Positions 7,475 through 17,452 of a stretch of 64,000 bases of DNA are shown piece after piece. The DNA comes from Ensifer sp. USDA 6670 (GTDB lineage Bacteria > Pseudomonadota > Alphaproteobacteria > Rhizobiales > Rhizobiaceae), in NCBI GenBank assembly GCA_000421085.1, contig ATWE01000006.1, forward strand, positions 1-64,000, read 5' to 3'. Under the pieces are notes generated by a model. The model saw only the letters and a program-made list of their open reading frames with translations. It searched no databases and was not told the origin of the DNA. Each line of letters begins with the position of its first letter. Position 1 is the stretch's first letter. Both the position numbers and the translations under genes were made by a program.

Positions 7475-8901
7475 CCCCTCCCGCGCAGGCCGGCGGCGCC
7501 CGGTTGATTGCCCATCGCGGCTGCCTTCAGCGCGTTGGCGAGGTCCGTGAAGGCGTCGAAGGCAGGACGTTCGCCGGATGCCTGCTTCAATACGTCGTAG
7601 ATGACCGGCACCTGCTTGATCGCCATGTCGAGATCGGCGTCGCCGCCCGGCCTGTAGCCGCCGATGAGCCTGAGGTCCCGGGTTTCCTCGAAGCGGTGGA
7701 TCAGAGATTTCAGCCGCGCAACCAGCTTCTCCTGATCCGGCGTCCAGGCCTTTCTGGCAAGGCGCGAGATGGAGGCGAGCGGATTGACCGGCGGGTAACG
7801 CCCCTCTTCGGCGAGGCTGCGGTCGAGGACGATGTGTCCGTCGAGAATGCCGCGCGCCGAGTCGGCGACCGGGTCGTTGTGATTGTCGCCGTCGACCAGG
7901 ATCGAAATGATCGCCGTGATCGTGCCCGTACCCTCGGCGCCGGGCCCGGCTCGCTCGAGCAGCCGCGGCAATTCGGTAAAGACCGAGGCCGGATAGCCGC
8001 GGGCGATCGGCGGCTCCCCCGCTGCCGTCGCCACCTCTCGGATCGCATGGGCGAAACGGGTGACGCTGTCTACGATGAGCAGGACATTGTCGCCCTTGTC
8101 GCGATAATGTTCCGCAATCGTGACTGCGGTCAGCGGCGCCATTTTTCTCAGCATCGGGCTCTCGTCGCTGGTGGCGACGACGGCGACCGATTTCGAAAGA
8201 TTGTCGCCCAGCGTGTCCTCGATGAATTCGCGCACTTCGCGGCCGCGCTCGCCGACCAGCGCGATCACCACCTTGTCGAAAGCGTCGGCGCGGGCCAGCA
8301 TGGAAAGCAGCGTCGATTTGCCGACACCGGAGCCCGCGAAGATGCCGAGGCGCTGCCCGAGGCAGAGCGGGGAGAAGATGTCTATGGCCCGCACGCCCGT
8401 CCTGAAGCCCTGCTCCACCCGCTTGCGCGTCATGGATGGCGGTGCGGTGTTCGCGATTGACCGGCGGATGTCGCCCTGCAGCAGCGGGCCCAGACCGTCG
8501 ATCGGCTCGGCCAGCGCATTGACGGTGCGGCCGCACCAATTGTCGGTCGGCGCTATGCGGAAGGCGCCCTTACGGATGACGACGTCATGGATGCCGATCG
8601 GGTCCCCCGGTTCGATCGGGCAGACGACCACCCGCTCGGGCTCGACGCGGACGACTTCGCCGAGATGAGTTCCGGTCGCGCTCTTGTGCGCGACGAAGTC
8701 CCCGAGCCGGACGTGTCGCGACAGGCCGCTGACCGTGTAGTGCCCCGGCGAAATCGTCTGGACATGACCGCCCGGTGCGATGGCAAAGTCGGGATTTGCA
8801 TAGCGCTCGACCAGCCCGGCGAGCGCCGCGAGCGACGTCGATGTTGCAGTTTTTTCAGCGGCTTCGCGTGCCATCCGGCTTTCCGTCCCGTCCCGCCCCA
8901 A
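7471..8901 (-). CDS. fliI: flagellar export ATPase FliI
   Basis: FliI energises the flagellar type III export apparatus from the cytoplasmic side. The 476-residue protein carries a Walker A loop at about residues 186-197 (GIFAGSGVGKST), the GERGREVREFIEDTL segment, a Walker B at DNVLLIVDSVTRFA and the GRYPPVNPLASISRL motif of F1-beta-like ATPases. The start may be 8901 or the internal ATG at 8874 (MAREAAEK). It follows flgF by 18 bp. Confidence 0.95.
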   Translation of the reverse strand: MGRDGTESRMAREAAEKTATSTSLAALAGLVERYANPDFAIAPGGHVQTISPGHYTVSGLSRHVRLGDFVAHKSATGTHLGEVVRVEPERVVVCPIEPGDPIGIHDVVIRKGAFRIAPTDNWCGRTVNALAEPIDGLGPLLQGDIRRSIANTAPPSMTRKRVEQGFRTGVRAIDIFSPLCLGQRLGIFAGSGVGKSTLLSMLARADAFDKVVIALVGERGREVREFIEDTLGDNLSKSVAVVATSDESPMLRKMAPLTAVTIAEHYRDKGDNVLLIVDSVTRFAHAIREVATAAGEPPIARGYPASVFTELPRLLERAGPGAEGTGTITAIISILVDGDNHNDPVADSARGILDGHIVLDRSLAEEGRYPPVNPLASISRLARKAWTPDQEKLVARLKSLIHRFEETRDLRLIGGYRPGGDADLDMAIKQVPVIYDVLKQASGERPAFDAFTDLANALKAAAMGNQPGAAGLRGRG

Positions 8902-8919
8902 ATTCCGTCGATAGAATCA

Positions 8920-9645
8920 TCAACGGCCGCCGCCGAGCGTCTCGATGGCCTTGTCGAGCGATCCCTCACTGTCGCGCATAAGCGCGGTGACGTTGTCGAA
9001 GGCGCGGGTGATCATGATCAGCTGCGACATTTCCTGTATGGCGTTCACGTTCGACTCCTCCAGGAACCCCTGCATCACGCCGACATCGAACCGGTCAACG
9101 ACCGGTTCCGGTTGGGCAGCCGGCATAACGGAACTGTTGTCGTAACGCATGAAGCCTTTGCTGAAATCCGCCTCGTAAAGCCCGAGCAGGGCGATCTGCA
9201 AGCCGTTCTGGTGAATGGCTCCATCGGCACCGACGGTAATTTCACCGGCACCGCCGTTCAGCTGGATCGGGCCCCCGCCGGCGTCGAGCACCGGATATCC
9301 CTTGATGGTCACGAGTTCGCCGGTTTCCGTCAGCGTGAACCGGCCGTCGCGCGTCAGCGCCGGGCCGCCGGGCGTGTCGATCGAGAACCAGGCGTCACCC
9401 TTGATGGCGAAATCGAGCGCGGAGCCGGTGCGCGCGAGCGCGCCGGTTTTGGTGCTCAGGAATTCTTCGCCTTCCGACACATAGGATACCTTTGTCGGCC
9501 TGGTGTCGCCAAGCACCTGGTTGAACTTCACTTCCGTCGCGCGGAAGCCGACCGTGTTGGAGTTGGCAATGTTGTCGGCAAGCGTGTTCAGGCGCTTTTC
9601 AAGCGCCATCTGCGACGAAAGCGCGACATAGAGACCGGTCTGCAA
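8920..9645 (-). CDS. flgF: flagellar proximal rod protein FlgF
   Basis: FlgF is a proximal rod subunit related to FlgG. The 241-residue product starts MQTGLYVALSSQMALEKRL with LADNIANSNTVGFRATEVKF, and ends with GFLEESNVNAIQEMSQLIM followed by RAFDNVTALM. It lies directly after the DUF1217 gene (1 bp gap) and before fliI. Confidence 0.94.
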   Translation of the reverse strand: MQTGLYVALSSQMALEKRLNTLADNIANSNTVGFRATEVKFNQVLGDTRPTKVSYVSEGEEFLSTKTGALARTGSALDFAIKGDAWFSIDTPGGPALTRDGRFTLTETGELVTIKGYPVLDAGGGPIQLNGGAGEITVGADGAIHQNGLQIALLGLYEADFSKGFMRYDNSSVMPAAQPEPVVDRFDVGVMQGFLEESNVNAIQEMSQLIMITRAFDNVTALMRDSEGSLDKAIETLGGGR

Positions 9646-9646
9646 A

Positions 9647-10426
9647 TCAGCGTCCCCCGAGTTTGAGATTGTTGATGGTCAAAAGCAGGTCGGGGGAAAT
9701 TCCGTAGCCGCTCGAGGAGCCGAAAACCGCAAGCGGATCGTAGCCGTCGGAAGAATTCTCGATTTCCCAAAGAGCGGTGAAGCGGTCCAGGAACTCGGCT
9801 AGTTTCTGAGGGTCTTGGAAATCCTTGAAATCGATTGCCGCCTCGTAGGCGTCCGCCTGGCGATCCACATCCGCGGCCGCGAATTCGGCCGGCAGCTGCA
9901 GGACGGTACGGACCACACTCGAGAGGGCCTCGTCGGCGATGATTTCGTAGCCATTGGCGATCGTCGGCGCCATGCGCTGGAAATAGAGCGCCAGCCGCAC
10001 GCCGGTGTTTTCCTCGCCGGCCCTCTGCTCCAGCGTCTGGCGCGTATATTTTTCGGCCACACCCTTCTGCGCCCGCTCGAAGGCAGTGGCGGCTTCGCCG
10101 TGCCGGGCGAAATTCAACGACTCGACCAGCGCCTTGTAGCGCCCGTCGGCCAGCTTGTTGGCAAAGGCGTCGTCACTGTCGATGCCTTCGGCGAGCACCT
10201 TGCGCATGAAGGCCTTGGCATAGGCCATGTCCTCGAGGCCGTGCGCCTTCATCGCGTAGTCGTAGAGCCGGCTGTCGGCGAAGAAATCGTCGAGCGTTTT
10301 GATGCTGCCGATCTTCGACAGGTAGTACTCCGTCTCGCGGGCGACGTCCGGCTGCGCCGAAACGCGCTCCAGCGATTTCGTCAGATCCGCAGTGATCAGC
10401 CTGTAGCTCGTATAGGTCGTCGTCAC
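9647..10426 (-). CDS. DUF1217 flagellar-locus protein
   Basis: The product (259 residues from a GTG start at 10426) begins TTTYTSYRLITADLTKSLER and contains ETEYYLSKIGSIKTLDDFF with DYAMKAHGLEDMAYAKAFMRKV, the repeated pattern of DUF1217 proteins found in rhizobial flagellar loci. GTG was chosen because the frame upstream has no family similarity and an AGGGCGAG stretch lies about 10 bp before it. The protein is largely helical and soluble. Its function is not known to me; the position at the head of the flgF-fliI group suggests a basal-body or export role. Confidence 0.82.
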   Translation of the reverse strand: MTTTYTSYRLITADLTKSLERVSAQPDVARETEYYLSKIGSIKTLDDFFADSRLYDYAMKAHGLEDMAYAKAFMRKVLAEGIDSDDAFANKLADGRYKALVESLNFARHGEAATAFERAQKGVAEKYTRQTLEQRAGEENTGVRLALYFQRMAPTIANGYEIIADEALSSVVRTVLQLPAEFAAADVDRQADAYEAAIDFKDFQDPQKLAEFLDRFTALWEIENSSDGYDPLAVFGSSSGYGISPDLLLTINNLKLGGR

Positions 10427-10646
10427 GATCGGCTCGCCCTGTCGCAATGAAGCGTGAGGAATTGTGTGCGCGGTCTTCCGCCCGCGCCAACTGTCGGGAT
10501 CGGACGCGATGCAGTCCGACCTTGGCCAACCTGATCGCATTGGCTTGCGCGAACCTGTCCCGGACGCCGGGTTTCCGCGGCCAGCCTCACGCAAGGATCG
10601 AACCCTATTTCATCGGAGGAAATTCACGATCGCGACAGGTATCGGC
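10427..10646. promoter_or_regulatory. divergent promoter region between DUF1217 gene and motA
   Basis: This 220-bp gap separates the leftward flgF/fliI group from the rightward motA operon, so it must hold promoters for both directions. I could not identify a clear sigma-70 or sigma-54 box. A strong ribosome-binding stretch (CGGAGGAAAT) lies at about 10614-10623, some 24 bp before the chosen motA ATG. Confidence 0.4.
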
Positions 10647-11525
10647 ATGAACATCATCATCGGGCTTCTTGTGACTTTCGGCTGTATCCTGGGCGGCTAC
10701 ATGGCCATGGGCGGCCACCTGGAAGTCCTCAACCAGCCCTTCGAGCTGATGATCATCGGCGGGGCGGGCATCGGCGGCTTCATCATGGCCAACTCGATGA
10801 AGGTGGTCAAAGACACCGGCAAGGCGCTCGGCGAGGCCTTCAGGCACAAGGTGCCGAAGGAACGCGAATATCTCGACACGCTCGGCGTGCTCTACAGCCT
10901 GATGCGCGACCTGAGGACGAAGTCGCGCAACGAGATCGAGAGCCACATCGACAATCCGGAAGAATCCTCGATCTTCCAGTCCGCGCCGACAGTCCTTCAG
11001 AACAAGGAGCTGACCGCCTTCATCTGCGACTATGTGCGCCTGATCATCATCGGCAACGCCCGCTCGCATGAGATAGAGGCACTGATGGACGAGGAAATCC
11101 AGACGATCACCCACGACAAGATGAAGTGCTACCACGCGATGACGACCATGGGCGATGCTCTCCCCGCGATCGGCATCGTCGCCGCGGTTCTCGGCGTCAT
11201 CAAGGCGATGGGCGCGATCAGCGAGGCACCGGAAGTGCTGGGTGCCAAGATTGCCGCCGCGCTCGTCGGAACGCTGCTGGGCGTGTTTCTTTCCTATTCG
11301 ATCGTCGGGCCCCTCGTCGCAAACGTCAAATCCGTGCGCGAAAAGCAGAACCGTCTCTATGTCATCGTCAAGCAGACGCTGCTTGCCTACATGAACGGCT
11401 CGGTTCCGCAGGTCGCGCTCGAATACGGCCGCAAGACCATCTCTGCCTATGAGCGGCCGTCCATCGATGCGGTCGAACAGGAAATGATGAACCCCGGCGG
11501 CGGCAGCGAAAGCAAGGCGGCCTGA
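10647..11525 (+). CDS. motA: flagellar motor stator protein MotA
   Basis: MotA forms the proton-conducting stator with MotB and contacts FliG. The 292-residue product (start [23 protein letters not shown]) has four membrane segments, the [16 protein letters not shown] stretch, and the conserved [20 protein letters not shown] and [20 protein letters not shown] helices. The open frame extends upstream to 10464, but that part has no MotA character. motB and motC are not in this window; in S. meliloti they lie beyond the flagellin genes. Confidence 0.95.
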   Translation: MNIIIGLLVTFGCILGGYMAMGGHLEVLNQPFELMIIGGAGIGGFIMANSMKVVKDTGKALGEAFRHKVPKEREYLDTLGVLYSLMRDLRTKSRNEIESHIDNPEESSIFQSAPTVLQNKELTAFICDYVRLIIIGNARSHEIEALMDEEIQTITHDKMKCYHAMTTMGDALPAIGIVAAVLGVIKAMGAISEAPEVLGAKIAAALVGTLLGVFLSYSIVGPLVANVKSVREKQNRLYVIVKQTLLAYMNGSVPQVALEYGRKTISAYERPSIDAVEQEMMNPGGGSESKAA

Positions 11526-11526
11526 C

Positions 11527-12474
11527 ATGAGCACAAGCACCGCATCGAACGTCCATGCATTCGACAGCAGGCTGATCGCGCGCATGATCGGCGCGCTCGG
11601 CGACGACAAGGTCATCGGCCGAACTGCGCTCGAGCTTGCGCAGGTCTTCGACGAACTCCTGCCTGGTGTCCTGCAGTCTGAGACCGGATGCGACGTCACA
11701 ATCGCCTATGCCGGCTTCCGAACGGGTCTGCGCAACGAGCTCATCGCGGCTCTCGGAGACGGGGTCCTGCTCGGCGATCTTTCACTGCGCAACTGGTGCG
11801 CGGACTTCCAGGTCGGCTGCGACAGCCCGGTTCTGATCGCACTCGTGGAGGCTCTGCTCGGGGCCGAACCCACGAGCATCGAGGAGCCGGCGCCGCGCTC
11901 TCTGTCGAAGATCGAGATCGACGTCGCTTTGCCGGTGTTTCATGGAATCGCCGAGGTCCTGCGCACTGCGGTGAACGCGCCCGGCGGTTTCGAGCCCATC
12001 GTCGGCCGCCCGTATAACAGCGCCGACCGGGCAAAGCCCGACCCTGCGCTCAAAGACGTCTTCGCAGCTTCGATCGACATGACCATAGGCCTCGGGCCGG
12101 TGCTCTCCACCTTCTCGGTCATCGTCCCGCAAGGTACGCTCCTCAAGACCCGGATCGTCCCGCGGAAGGGTGCCGGCGAAGACCGGAACGCGAAGACCGG
12201 ATGGACGGAACAGCTGGAGGAGCAGGTCCGGCGATCGGCCGTCTCGCTCGAGGCACGCATCCGGCTGGAAAGCCTGACGCTCGACACGCTCAGCCGCTTG
12301 CAGGCCGGGGACGTCATCCCTTTCCACGACGGGCAGGATGTCCGCGTCGAGGTGAGCGCCAACGGGCGTGACCTCTATGTCTGCGATTTCGGACGTTCGG
12401 GATCGCGATACACGGTGCGGGTCAAGGATACCCACGGGTCCGAACAGGACATCCTTCGCCACATCATGAGTTAA
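11527..12474 (+). CDS. fliM: flagellar motor switch protein FliM
   Basis: FliM is the C-ring protein that binds phosphorylated CheY. The 315-residue product starts [20 protein letters not shown] and ends with a FliN-like (SpoA/SURF1) domain at residues about 225-315 ([20 protein letters not shown], then [20 protein letters not shown]). It is a divergent rhizobial form: the classical N-terminal CheY-binding LSQxEIDALL peptide is not visible. It starts 1 bp after the motA stop and precedes fliN by 19 bp. Confidence 0.92.
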   Translation: MSTSTASNVHAFDSRLIARMIGALGDDKVIGRTALELAQVFDELLPGVLQSETGCDVTIAYAGFRTGLRNELIAALGDGVLLGDLSLRNWCADFQVGCDSPVLIALVEALLGAEPTSIEEPAPRSLSKIEIDVALPVFHGIAEVLRTAVNAPGGFEPIVGRPYNSADRAKPDPALKDVFAASIDMTIGLGPVLSTFSVIVPQGTLLKTRIVPRKGAGEDRNAKTGWTEQLEEQVRRSAVSLEARIRLESLTLDTLSRLQAGDVIPFHDGQDVRVEVSANGRDLYVCDFGRSGSRYTVRVKDTHGSEQDILRHIMS

Positions 12475-12493
12475 TCCGCCCTCGCCCGGCAGA

Positions 12494-13102
12494 ATGCCTG
12501 AGGCAAGCTTCAACTGGAATATTCGGCACATGGCACCCAAGAAAGCAGTACCCATCGCAGAACCGGCCGTATTCGCGGCAGACGCCGAGCTCGACCAGGC
12601 GATCGACGACCTGCGCGGCGTTCTCAAGAAGGACGGCGAGGCTGACTTCGGCGCAGACTTCGCCGCCGCCGGGCCGCTCGAGCAGCCGACGGATTTCGGC
12701 AGCGACTTCGGTTCTGCCGACGGTACCGGATTCGGCGGGGATTTCGGCGGCGACTTCGCGGAATCCGGCTTCAGCGCGGACTCCGCGGTTGCCGGCGGGG
12801 ACTTCGATGCGGCGCCTGCTGTCGGTGAAACAGCGCCGGGCAGCGGAATGACTGCCAATATGGACCTGATCATGGACATCCCGATCGATATCCAGATCGT
12901 GCTCGGGACCAGCCGCATGCAGGTCTCCGGCCTCATGGCGCTCACCGAGGGCGCAACGATCGCGCTCGACCGCAAGATCGGCGAACCGGTCGAGATCATG
13001 GTCAACGGCCGGGTGATCGGACGCGGAGAAATCACCGTTCTCGAGGGCGATGTGACCCGCTTCGGCGTCAAGCTCCTGGAGATCAAAGGCAGCAAGAAAT
13101 AG
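12494..13102 (+). CDS. fliN: flagellar motor switch protein FliN
   Basis: FliN is a C-ring subunit. The C-terminal 80 residues form the SpoA domain ([20 protein letters not shown], then [20 protein letters not shown]). The N-terminal part (about residues 40-115) is an unusual low-complexity stretch rich in Asp, Phe and Gly, with repeated DFG/FGSDF/FGGDF units. The start is uncertain: the ATG at 12494 gives 202 residues, the ATG at 12530 ([12 protein letters not shown]) gives 190; neither has a strong ribosome-binding site. Confidence 0.9.
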   Translation: MPEASFNWNIRHMAPKKAVPIAEPAVFAADAELDQAIDDLRGVLKKDGEADFGADFAAAGPLEQPTDFGSDFGSADGTGFGGDFGGDFAESGFSADSAVAGGDFDAAPAVGETAPGSGMTANMDLIMDIPIDIQIVLGTSRMQVSGLMALTEGATIALDRKIGEPVEIMVNGRVIGRGEITVLEGDVTRFGVKLLEIKGSKK

Positions 13103-13188
13103 ACGGGATGAGGAAAGGTGTAAGCGGTTTTCCGCCCGCATCCCGTTTCAACTCACTAGTAGCCCGATGACCGGGCGGGGATGAATCC

Positions 13189-14226
13189 ATGACGGATTTC
13201 GGAAGTTTCGAGGCACAGGCTCAGGCGCTTGCACAACCGTTGAGTCAGACGGAAAAGGCAGCGGCGGTGCTGCTCGCCATGGGCAAGTCGATTGCCGGGA
13301 AGCTGTTGAAATTCTTCACCCAGAGCGAGCTGCAGGCCATCATCGCCGCGGCACAGTCGCTCAGAGCCGTCCCGCCGCACGAGCTGGAAGCGCTCGTCAA
13401 CGAGTTCGAGGATCTGTTCACCGAAGGTGCAGGCCTCATGGACAATGCCAAGGCCATGGAGAGCATTCTGGAAGAGGGCCTGACGCCGGACGAGGTGGAC
13501 GGCCTCCTCGGCCGCCGGGCCACCTTCCAGTCTTACGAGGCGAGCATCTGGGATCGGCTGATGGATTGCGATCCGGTGATCATCGCGCAAATGCTCGCCC
13601 GGGAACATCCGCAGACGATCGCCTATGTTCTGTCGATGATGCCGTCGAGCTTCGGCGCCAAGGTGCTGCTGCAACTTTCCGACAAGCAGCGGCCGGAGAT
13701 TCTCAATCGTGCCGTCAACATCAAGAACGTCAACCCGAAGGCGGCGGCAATCATCGAGGCGCGGGTGATCGAAATCATCGAAGAGATGGAGGCCGAGCGC
13801 AACTCGCCCGGCCCGGCGAAGATCGCCGAAGTGATGAACGAGCTCGAGAAGCCGCAGGTGGACACGCTGCTCGCCTCGCTCGAAACGATCAGTACCGATT
13901 CGGTCAAGAAGGTCCGGCCGAAGATCTTCCTCTTCGACGACATTCTTTTCATGCCGCAGAGGAGCCGCGTGCAGCTCTTCAACGACGTCTCCACGGACGT
14001 CATCACCATGGCGCTCAGAGGTTCTGCGGCGGAGTTGCGCGAGTCTATTCTCGCATCCATCGGCGCCCGCCAGCGGCGCATGATCGAATCGGATCTAGCC
14101 GCCGGCGATGCCGGCATCAATCCCCGCGATATCGCGATCGCCAGGCGCTCGATCACGCAGGAGGCGATTCGCCTCTCCGCAAGCGGGCAGCTCGAGCTCA
14201 AGGAAAAGGAACCGGAGGCCGCCTGA
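13189..14226 (+). CDS. fliG: flagellar motor switch protein FliG
   Basis: FliG couples the stator to rotation at the top of the C ring. The 345-residue product has the N-terminal TEKAAAVLLAMGKSIAGKLLKFF region, the middle-domain EHPQTIAYVLSMMPSSFGAK (EHPQ motif) and the C-terminal torque helix region with VRPKIFLFDDILFMPQRSRV and STDVITMALRGSAAELRESI. It lies 86 bp after fliN. Confidence 0.95.
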   Translation: MTDFGSFEAQAQALAQPLSQTEKAAAVLLAMGKSIAGKLLKFFTQSELQAIIAAAQSLRAVPPHELEALVNEFEDLFTEGAGLMDNAKAMESILEEGLTPDEVDGLLGRRATFQSYEASIWDRLMDCDPVIIAQMLAREHPQTIAYVLSMMPSSFGAKVLLQLSDKQRPEILNRAVNIKNVNPKAAAIIEARVIEIIEEMEAERNSPGPAKIAEVMNELEKPQVDTLLASLETISTDSVKKVRPKIFLFDDILFMPQRSRVQLFNDVSTDVITMALRGSAAELRESILASIGARQRRMIESDLAAGDAGINPRDIAIARRSITQEAIRLSASGQLELKEKEPEAA

Positions 14227-14236
14227 CGCCTCCGGT
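14211..14236 (+). terminator. hairpin at the end of fliG
   Basis: A perfect 9-bp stem (ACCGGAGGC at 14211-14219 and GCCTCCGGT at 14228-14236) with an 8-nt loop spans the fliG stop codon; a T-rich stretch (GTTTTGTTT) begins about 9 bp later. It may end or attenuate motA-fliG transcription. The 14237-14428 remainder before flhB holds no gene I can support. Confidence 0.4.
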
Positions 14237-14428
14237 ATACCGCGTTTTGTTTCCGATTTCTGTTGACCGGCGCGCGCTGCCGCACACCCACACTTGCGCA
14301 GGGGCCTGTCCGGGTTCACCACGACAGCGAGCGCTTGCGTCTGCTGCCACGATTTCCTCGCGAAATCGGGTAGAGGGGTAACCGGAAGCGCCGTTCAGAT
14401 TGTCGCCTGCTGAGGAGCTTGCTGTTTC

Positions 14429-15511
14429 ATGGCGGAAGAGCAGGACAAGGACAGTAAAACAGAAGCGCCGTCGGAAAAGAAGATTTCCGACGCGACCGAA
14501 AAAGGCAACGTCCCTTTTTCGCGTGAGGTGACCGCTTTCGCCTCGACGCTGGCGATCTACATTTTCGTCGTCTTTTTCCTTTCGGACGGCGCGGCAAACA
14601 TGGCCGAGGCTCTGAAGGACATTTTCGAGCAGCCGGAAGCCTGGCGCCTCGACACCGCAACCGACGCCGTCGCCCTGATTTCACATGTCGTTCTGAAATG
14701 CGCCGCGCTGGTTCTGCCGGTTTTCGTCCTGCTCATCCTCTTCGGCGTCGGGTCGTCGATCTTCCAGAACCTGCCGCGGCCGGTCCTCGACCGCATCCAG
14801 CCGAAATGGAACCGGGTATCGCCCGCGGCCGGTTTCAAACGGATCTACGGCGTTCAGGGGCTTGTGGAATTCGGCAAGTCGCTGTTCAAGATAATCGTCG
14901 TTTCGATCGTCGTCGTCCTCGTGCTCTGGAACGATTATTTCGCCACGCTCGACATGATGTTTTCCGAACCGGTGACGATCTTCGCGACGATGATCTCCGA
15001 CCTCAAGCAGATCATCATCGTCGTTCTCTTCGCCACCGCGACGCTCGCCATCGTCGACCTCTTCTGGACGCGCCATCATTGGTACACAGAGCTCAGGATG
15101 ACGAGGCAGGAGGTCAAGGACGAGCTGAAGCAATCGCAGGGCGATCCGATCGTCAAATCGCGGCTCAGATCGATGCAGCGCGACCGCGCCCGTAATCGGA
15201 TGATCTCCTCGGTTCCGCGCGCAACCCTGATCATCGCCAACCCCACCCACTATGCCGTAGCGCTGCGCTATGTGCGCGAGGAGAGTGACGCGCCGGTCGT
15301 CGTGGCGATGGGCAAGGACCTGGTGGCCCTGAAGATTCGCGAAATTGCGGAGAAGAACGGCATCCCCGTCTTCGAGGATCCGCCGCTTGCACGCTCCATG
15401 TTTGCACAAGTCTCGGTGGATAGTGTCATTCCACCGGTGTTTTACAAGGCAGTCGCCGAACTGATTCACCGGGTTTATGCAGCTCAGCCGCAACAAAGAC
15501 GGGTGACATGA
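14429..15511 (+). CDS. flhB: flagellar export switch protein FlhB
   Basis: FlhB controls substrate switching of the flagellar export apparatus. The 360-residue protein has the N-terminal [30 protein letters not shown] region (SEKK..A..KGN), four membrane segments and a cytoplasmic C-terminal domain with the autocleavage motif NPTH (Asn271-Pro272), followed by YAVALRY and [18 protein letters not shown]. It ends in a 4-bp ATGA overlap with the next gene. Confidence 0.95.
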   Translation: MAEEQDKDSKTEAPSEKKISDATEKGNVPFSREVTAFASTLAIYIFVVFFLSDGAANMAEALKDIFEQPEAWRLDTATDAVALISHVVLKCAALVLPVFVLLILFGVGSSIFQNLPRPVLDRIQPKWNRVSPAAGFKRIYGVQGLVEFGKSLFKIIVVSIVVVLVLWNDYFATLDMMFSEPVTIFATMISDLKQIIIVVLFATATLAIVDLFWTRHHWYTELRMTRQEVKDELKQSQGDPIVKSRLRSMQRDRARNRMISSVPRATLIIANPTHYAVALRYVREESDAPVVVAMGKDLVALKIREIAEKNGIPVFEDPPLARSMFAQVSVDSVIPPVFYKAVAELIHRVYAAQPQQRRVT

Positions 15512-15954
15512 TCTTGAAAAAGTGCCAATTCTCCGAAGAACGAGAACAGATAGTTGCGGAGGCGATCCGTCCGGTTGCGACCGAATTGCGCCTCATCGAT
15601 GCTGCGGATTTCATCGCGCTCCTGCGCTTCGAGTCCTATGCGAGCATCGCCGATTTGGTGGAATCGGCGGCAGAGCTCTATTTCCTGCCCGGCACCGTGA
15701 ACTTCGGCCTCGGCGGCAACTATAATCTCGACTGGGACAGCCGCCCGGAGGTCATCCTCGACCTCGAACTGAAGCCCCGCGGCGTGACGGTCTATGCGCG
15801 CCTCGTGCTCGCGGGCGAAACGGCCGGCATCGAGATCAGCCACATCAACTTTCAACAGCCCTCCGGCAATCCGGACGAGAACACGGCCTTTCTCGCCAAG
15901 AGCCTGGCAGAAGCGAAGTTCGTCAAAACCTATCCGCTGCCGCTGGCGAGTTGA
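15508..15954 (+). CDS. conserved rhizobial protein downstream of flhB
   Basis: A 148-residue soluble protein starting [16 protein letters not shown]. It has no signal or membrane segment; a central region ([40 protein letters not shown]) looks beta-rich. A homologue occupies this place in S. meliloti. It overlaps flhB by 4 bp, so it is co-translated with the export switch. I do not recognise a function. Confidence 0.75.
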   Translation: MILKKCQFSEEREQIVAEAIRPVATELRLIDAADFIALLRFESYASIADLVESAAELYFLPGTVNFGLGGNYNLDWDSRPEVILDLELKPRGVTVYARLVLAGETAGIEISHINFQQPSGNPDENTAFLAKSLAEAKFVKTYPLPLAS

Positions 15955-15962
15955 GGAGCTGG

Positions 15963-16709
15963 CTAGCTGATATAGCCAAGGCGGATCGCCTTGGCGATCG
16001 CCTGGATCCGGTTGACGGAGTCGAGCTTCGTCGTGGCGGCCCCGAGATAGGCATTTACGGTGTGCACCGAGAGGCCCATCTTGTCGGCGATCTCCTCGCT
16101 GATATGTCCGTCGCCGGCCATTTGCAGGCAGGCGATCTCGCGATCGCTCAAGGCCTCCGCCTTGAACAGGCGCTTCTCGTCGGCGGCCAGGAGGTCTGCC
16201 ATGATCTGCGCGCTGCGGCCGTGGAGCTCCACGATCTGTTCGCCCGAAGCATCGATGTAGCTTCCGGCGAACATCACATAGCCATTGCCCTGCGCGCCTA
16301 GCCGTATCGGAAAGGCGATGCCCGAATAGGGAAGCTTGCACTCCCTTAGCCGGCGCGTGAACGGGCCGAAATCCGAGACTTCGGCGGTCTGATGCTCGCC
16401 CTGACCGTTCCAGAGGACCGGCAGCAACGAAAGCTCGAGATGCTGGAGCAGCTCGTCGCCATAGAGATTTATCAGATCACGCGCGTTTTCCTCGCAAGAG
16501 GCTCCCCAGTTGTGGAGGACGCAGGTGAGCTTGCGCGTTACAGGAACACCCCTGCCGTTTGTTCGCAGAACGGCGAAATTCTTTGCGTTGATCTGCCGTT
16601 GCATGGCCTGCAAACGCGTCACCAGCGTCTCCGCCCGCGCCGCGCGCGCGTTACGGCCCGACCGACCGGCGTCGTCGCGATCTTCGGTCACGAGATAAGC
16701 CATCGTCAC
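15963..16709 (-). CDS. visR: LuxR-family motility regulator VisR
   Basis: VisR forms, with VisN, the global activator of rhizobial flagellar and chemotaxis genes. The 248-residue protein has an N-terminal ligand-binding-like domain (about residues 30-175) and a C-terminal LuxR/GerE HTH at about residues 183-245 (LSDREIACLQMAGDGHISEE, MGLSVHTVNAYLGAATTKL). It follows visN by 5 bp, facing flhB and its downstream gene tail to tail. Confidence 0.92.
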   Translation of the reverse strand: MTMAYLVTEDRDDAGRSGRNARAARAETLVTRLQAMQRQINAKNFAVLRTNGRGVPVTRKLTCVLHNWGASCEENARDLINLYGDELLQHLELSLLPVLWNGQGEHQTAEVSDFGPFTRRLRECKLPYSGIAFPIRLGAQGNGYVMFAGSYIDASGEQIVELHGRSAQIMADLLAADEKRLFKAEALSDREIACLQMAGDGHISEEIADKMGLSVHTVNAYLGAATTKLDSVNRIQAIAKAIRLGYIS

Positions 16710-16714
16710 CGCTC

Positions 16715-17452
16715 CTAAACCAGATTGTTGCGCACGGCGTGGGCAATCGCTTCCGACCGCGTTCGCGTCGCCGTCTTGCGCATCACGCTGGTGATGTAGT
16801 TGTTGATCGTGTTGCGGGAGATCCCGAGTATGACGGCGATCTCATCGCTCGTCTTGCCCTCGGCAATCCAGAACAGACATTCGAGCTCGCGCTCGGTCAG
16901 TTCGCATTCCCGATCGTGACGCACATCGGCTTTGAACTTGTGACTGGCGACATAGCCGGCAAGCACCGCGATGTCGCGCAGCGCCTCCTGGGAGAGGATT
17001 ACGTCCTCGGGGAAGAGCAGCATCAAGGAGAACCGCGTGCGCCCTACGCTGAAGGTCATGGCGCAATAACTCCGGCTGACCCCCCGCGGCAAACCGATAT
17101 CGTCGGGCATCGTATGGAAGGCCGGCTGCAATTGGGCGAGGCACTTTTCCAGCTCGGTGATCTTCGCATGGAGCCCGGCGATGATGCCCGAAAGGCGCCG
17201 AACGATGTCGAACGGCCAGTCGGAACAGACGACAAAATCAAGTCCGCCGTCCTGCGAGACATCGTGCCGGGCGAGAAGGTAATGGGTTGCGCCGACATAT
17301 TCCGTCAGCGCTGCCAATCCGTTGCCGAGACCCGCGCCCGAGGCCACTTCCCCAAGCCTTCGGATCAGTTGCTCCCTTGATATTTTGCGTCCACACACCC
17401 GCGGCGCAGCGGTCTCCAAAGACCAGACTGCGTCCGACCGCGACATTTCCAT
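16715..17452 (-). CDS. visN: LuxR-family motility regulator VisN
   Basis: VisN is the partner of VisR at the top of the motility hierarchy. The 245-residue protein has an N-terminal sensory-like domain and a C-terminal HTH (LTERELECLFWIAEGKTSDE, LGISRNTINNYITSVMRKT). It is the promoter-proximal gene of visNR. An autoinducer-binding function is suggested by the domain family but no ligand can be named from sequence. Confidence 0.92.
   Translation of the reverse strand: MEMSRSDAVWSLETAAPRVCGRKISREQLIRRLGEVASGAGLGNGLAALTEYVGATHYLLARHDVSQDGGLDFVVCSDWPFDIVRRLSGIIAGLHAKITELEKCLAQLQPAFHTMPDDIGLPRGVSRSYCAMTFSVGRTRFSLMLLFPEDVILSQEALRDIAVLAGYVASHKFKADVRHDRECELTERELECLFWIAEGKTSDEIAVILGISRNTINNYITSVMRKTATRTRSEAIAHAVRNNLV

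Noticed and set aside
6920-8539. A 539-codon frame upstream of the small membrane protein after fliI
   Set aside because: It runs inside fliI in another frame. The real gene starts at 7474 with ATGA coupling.
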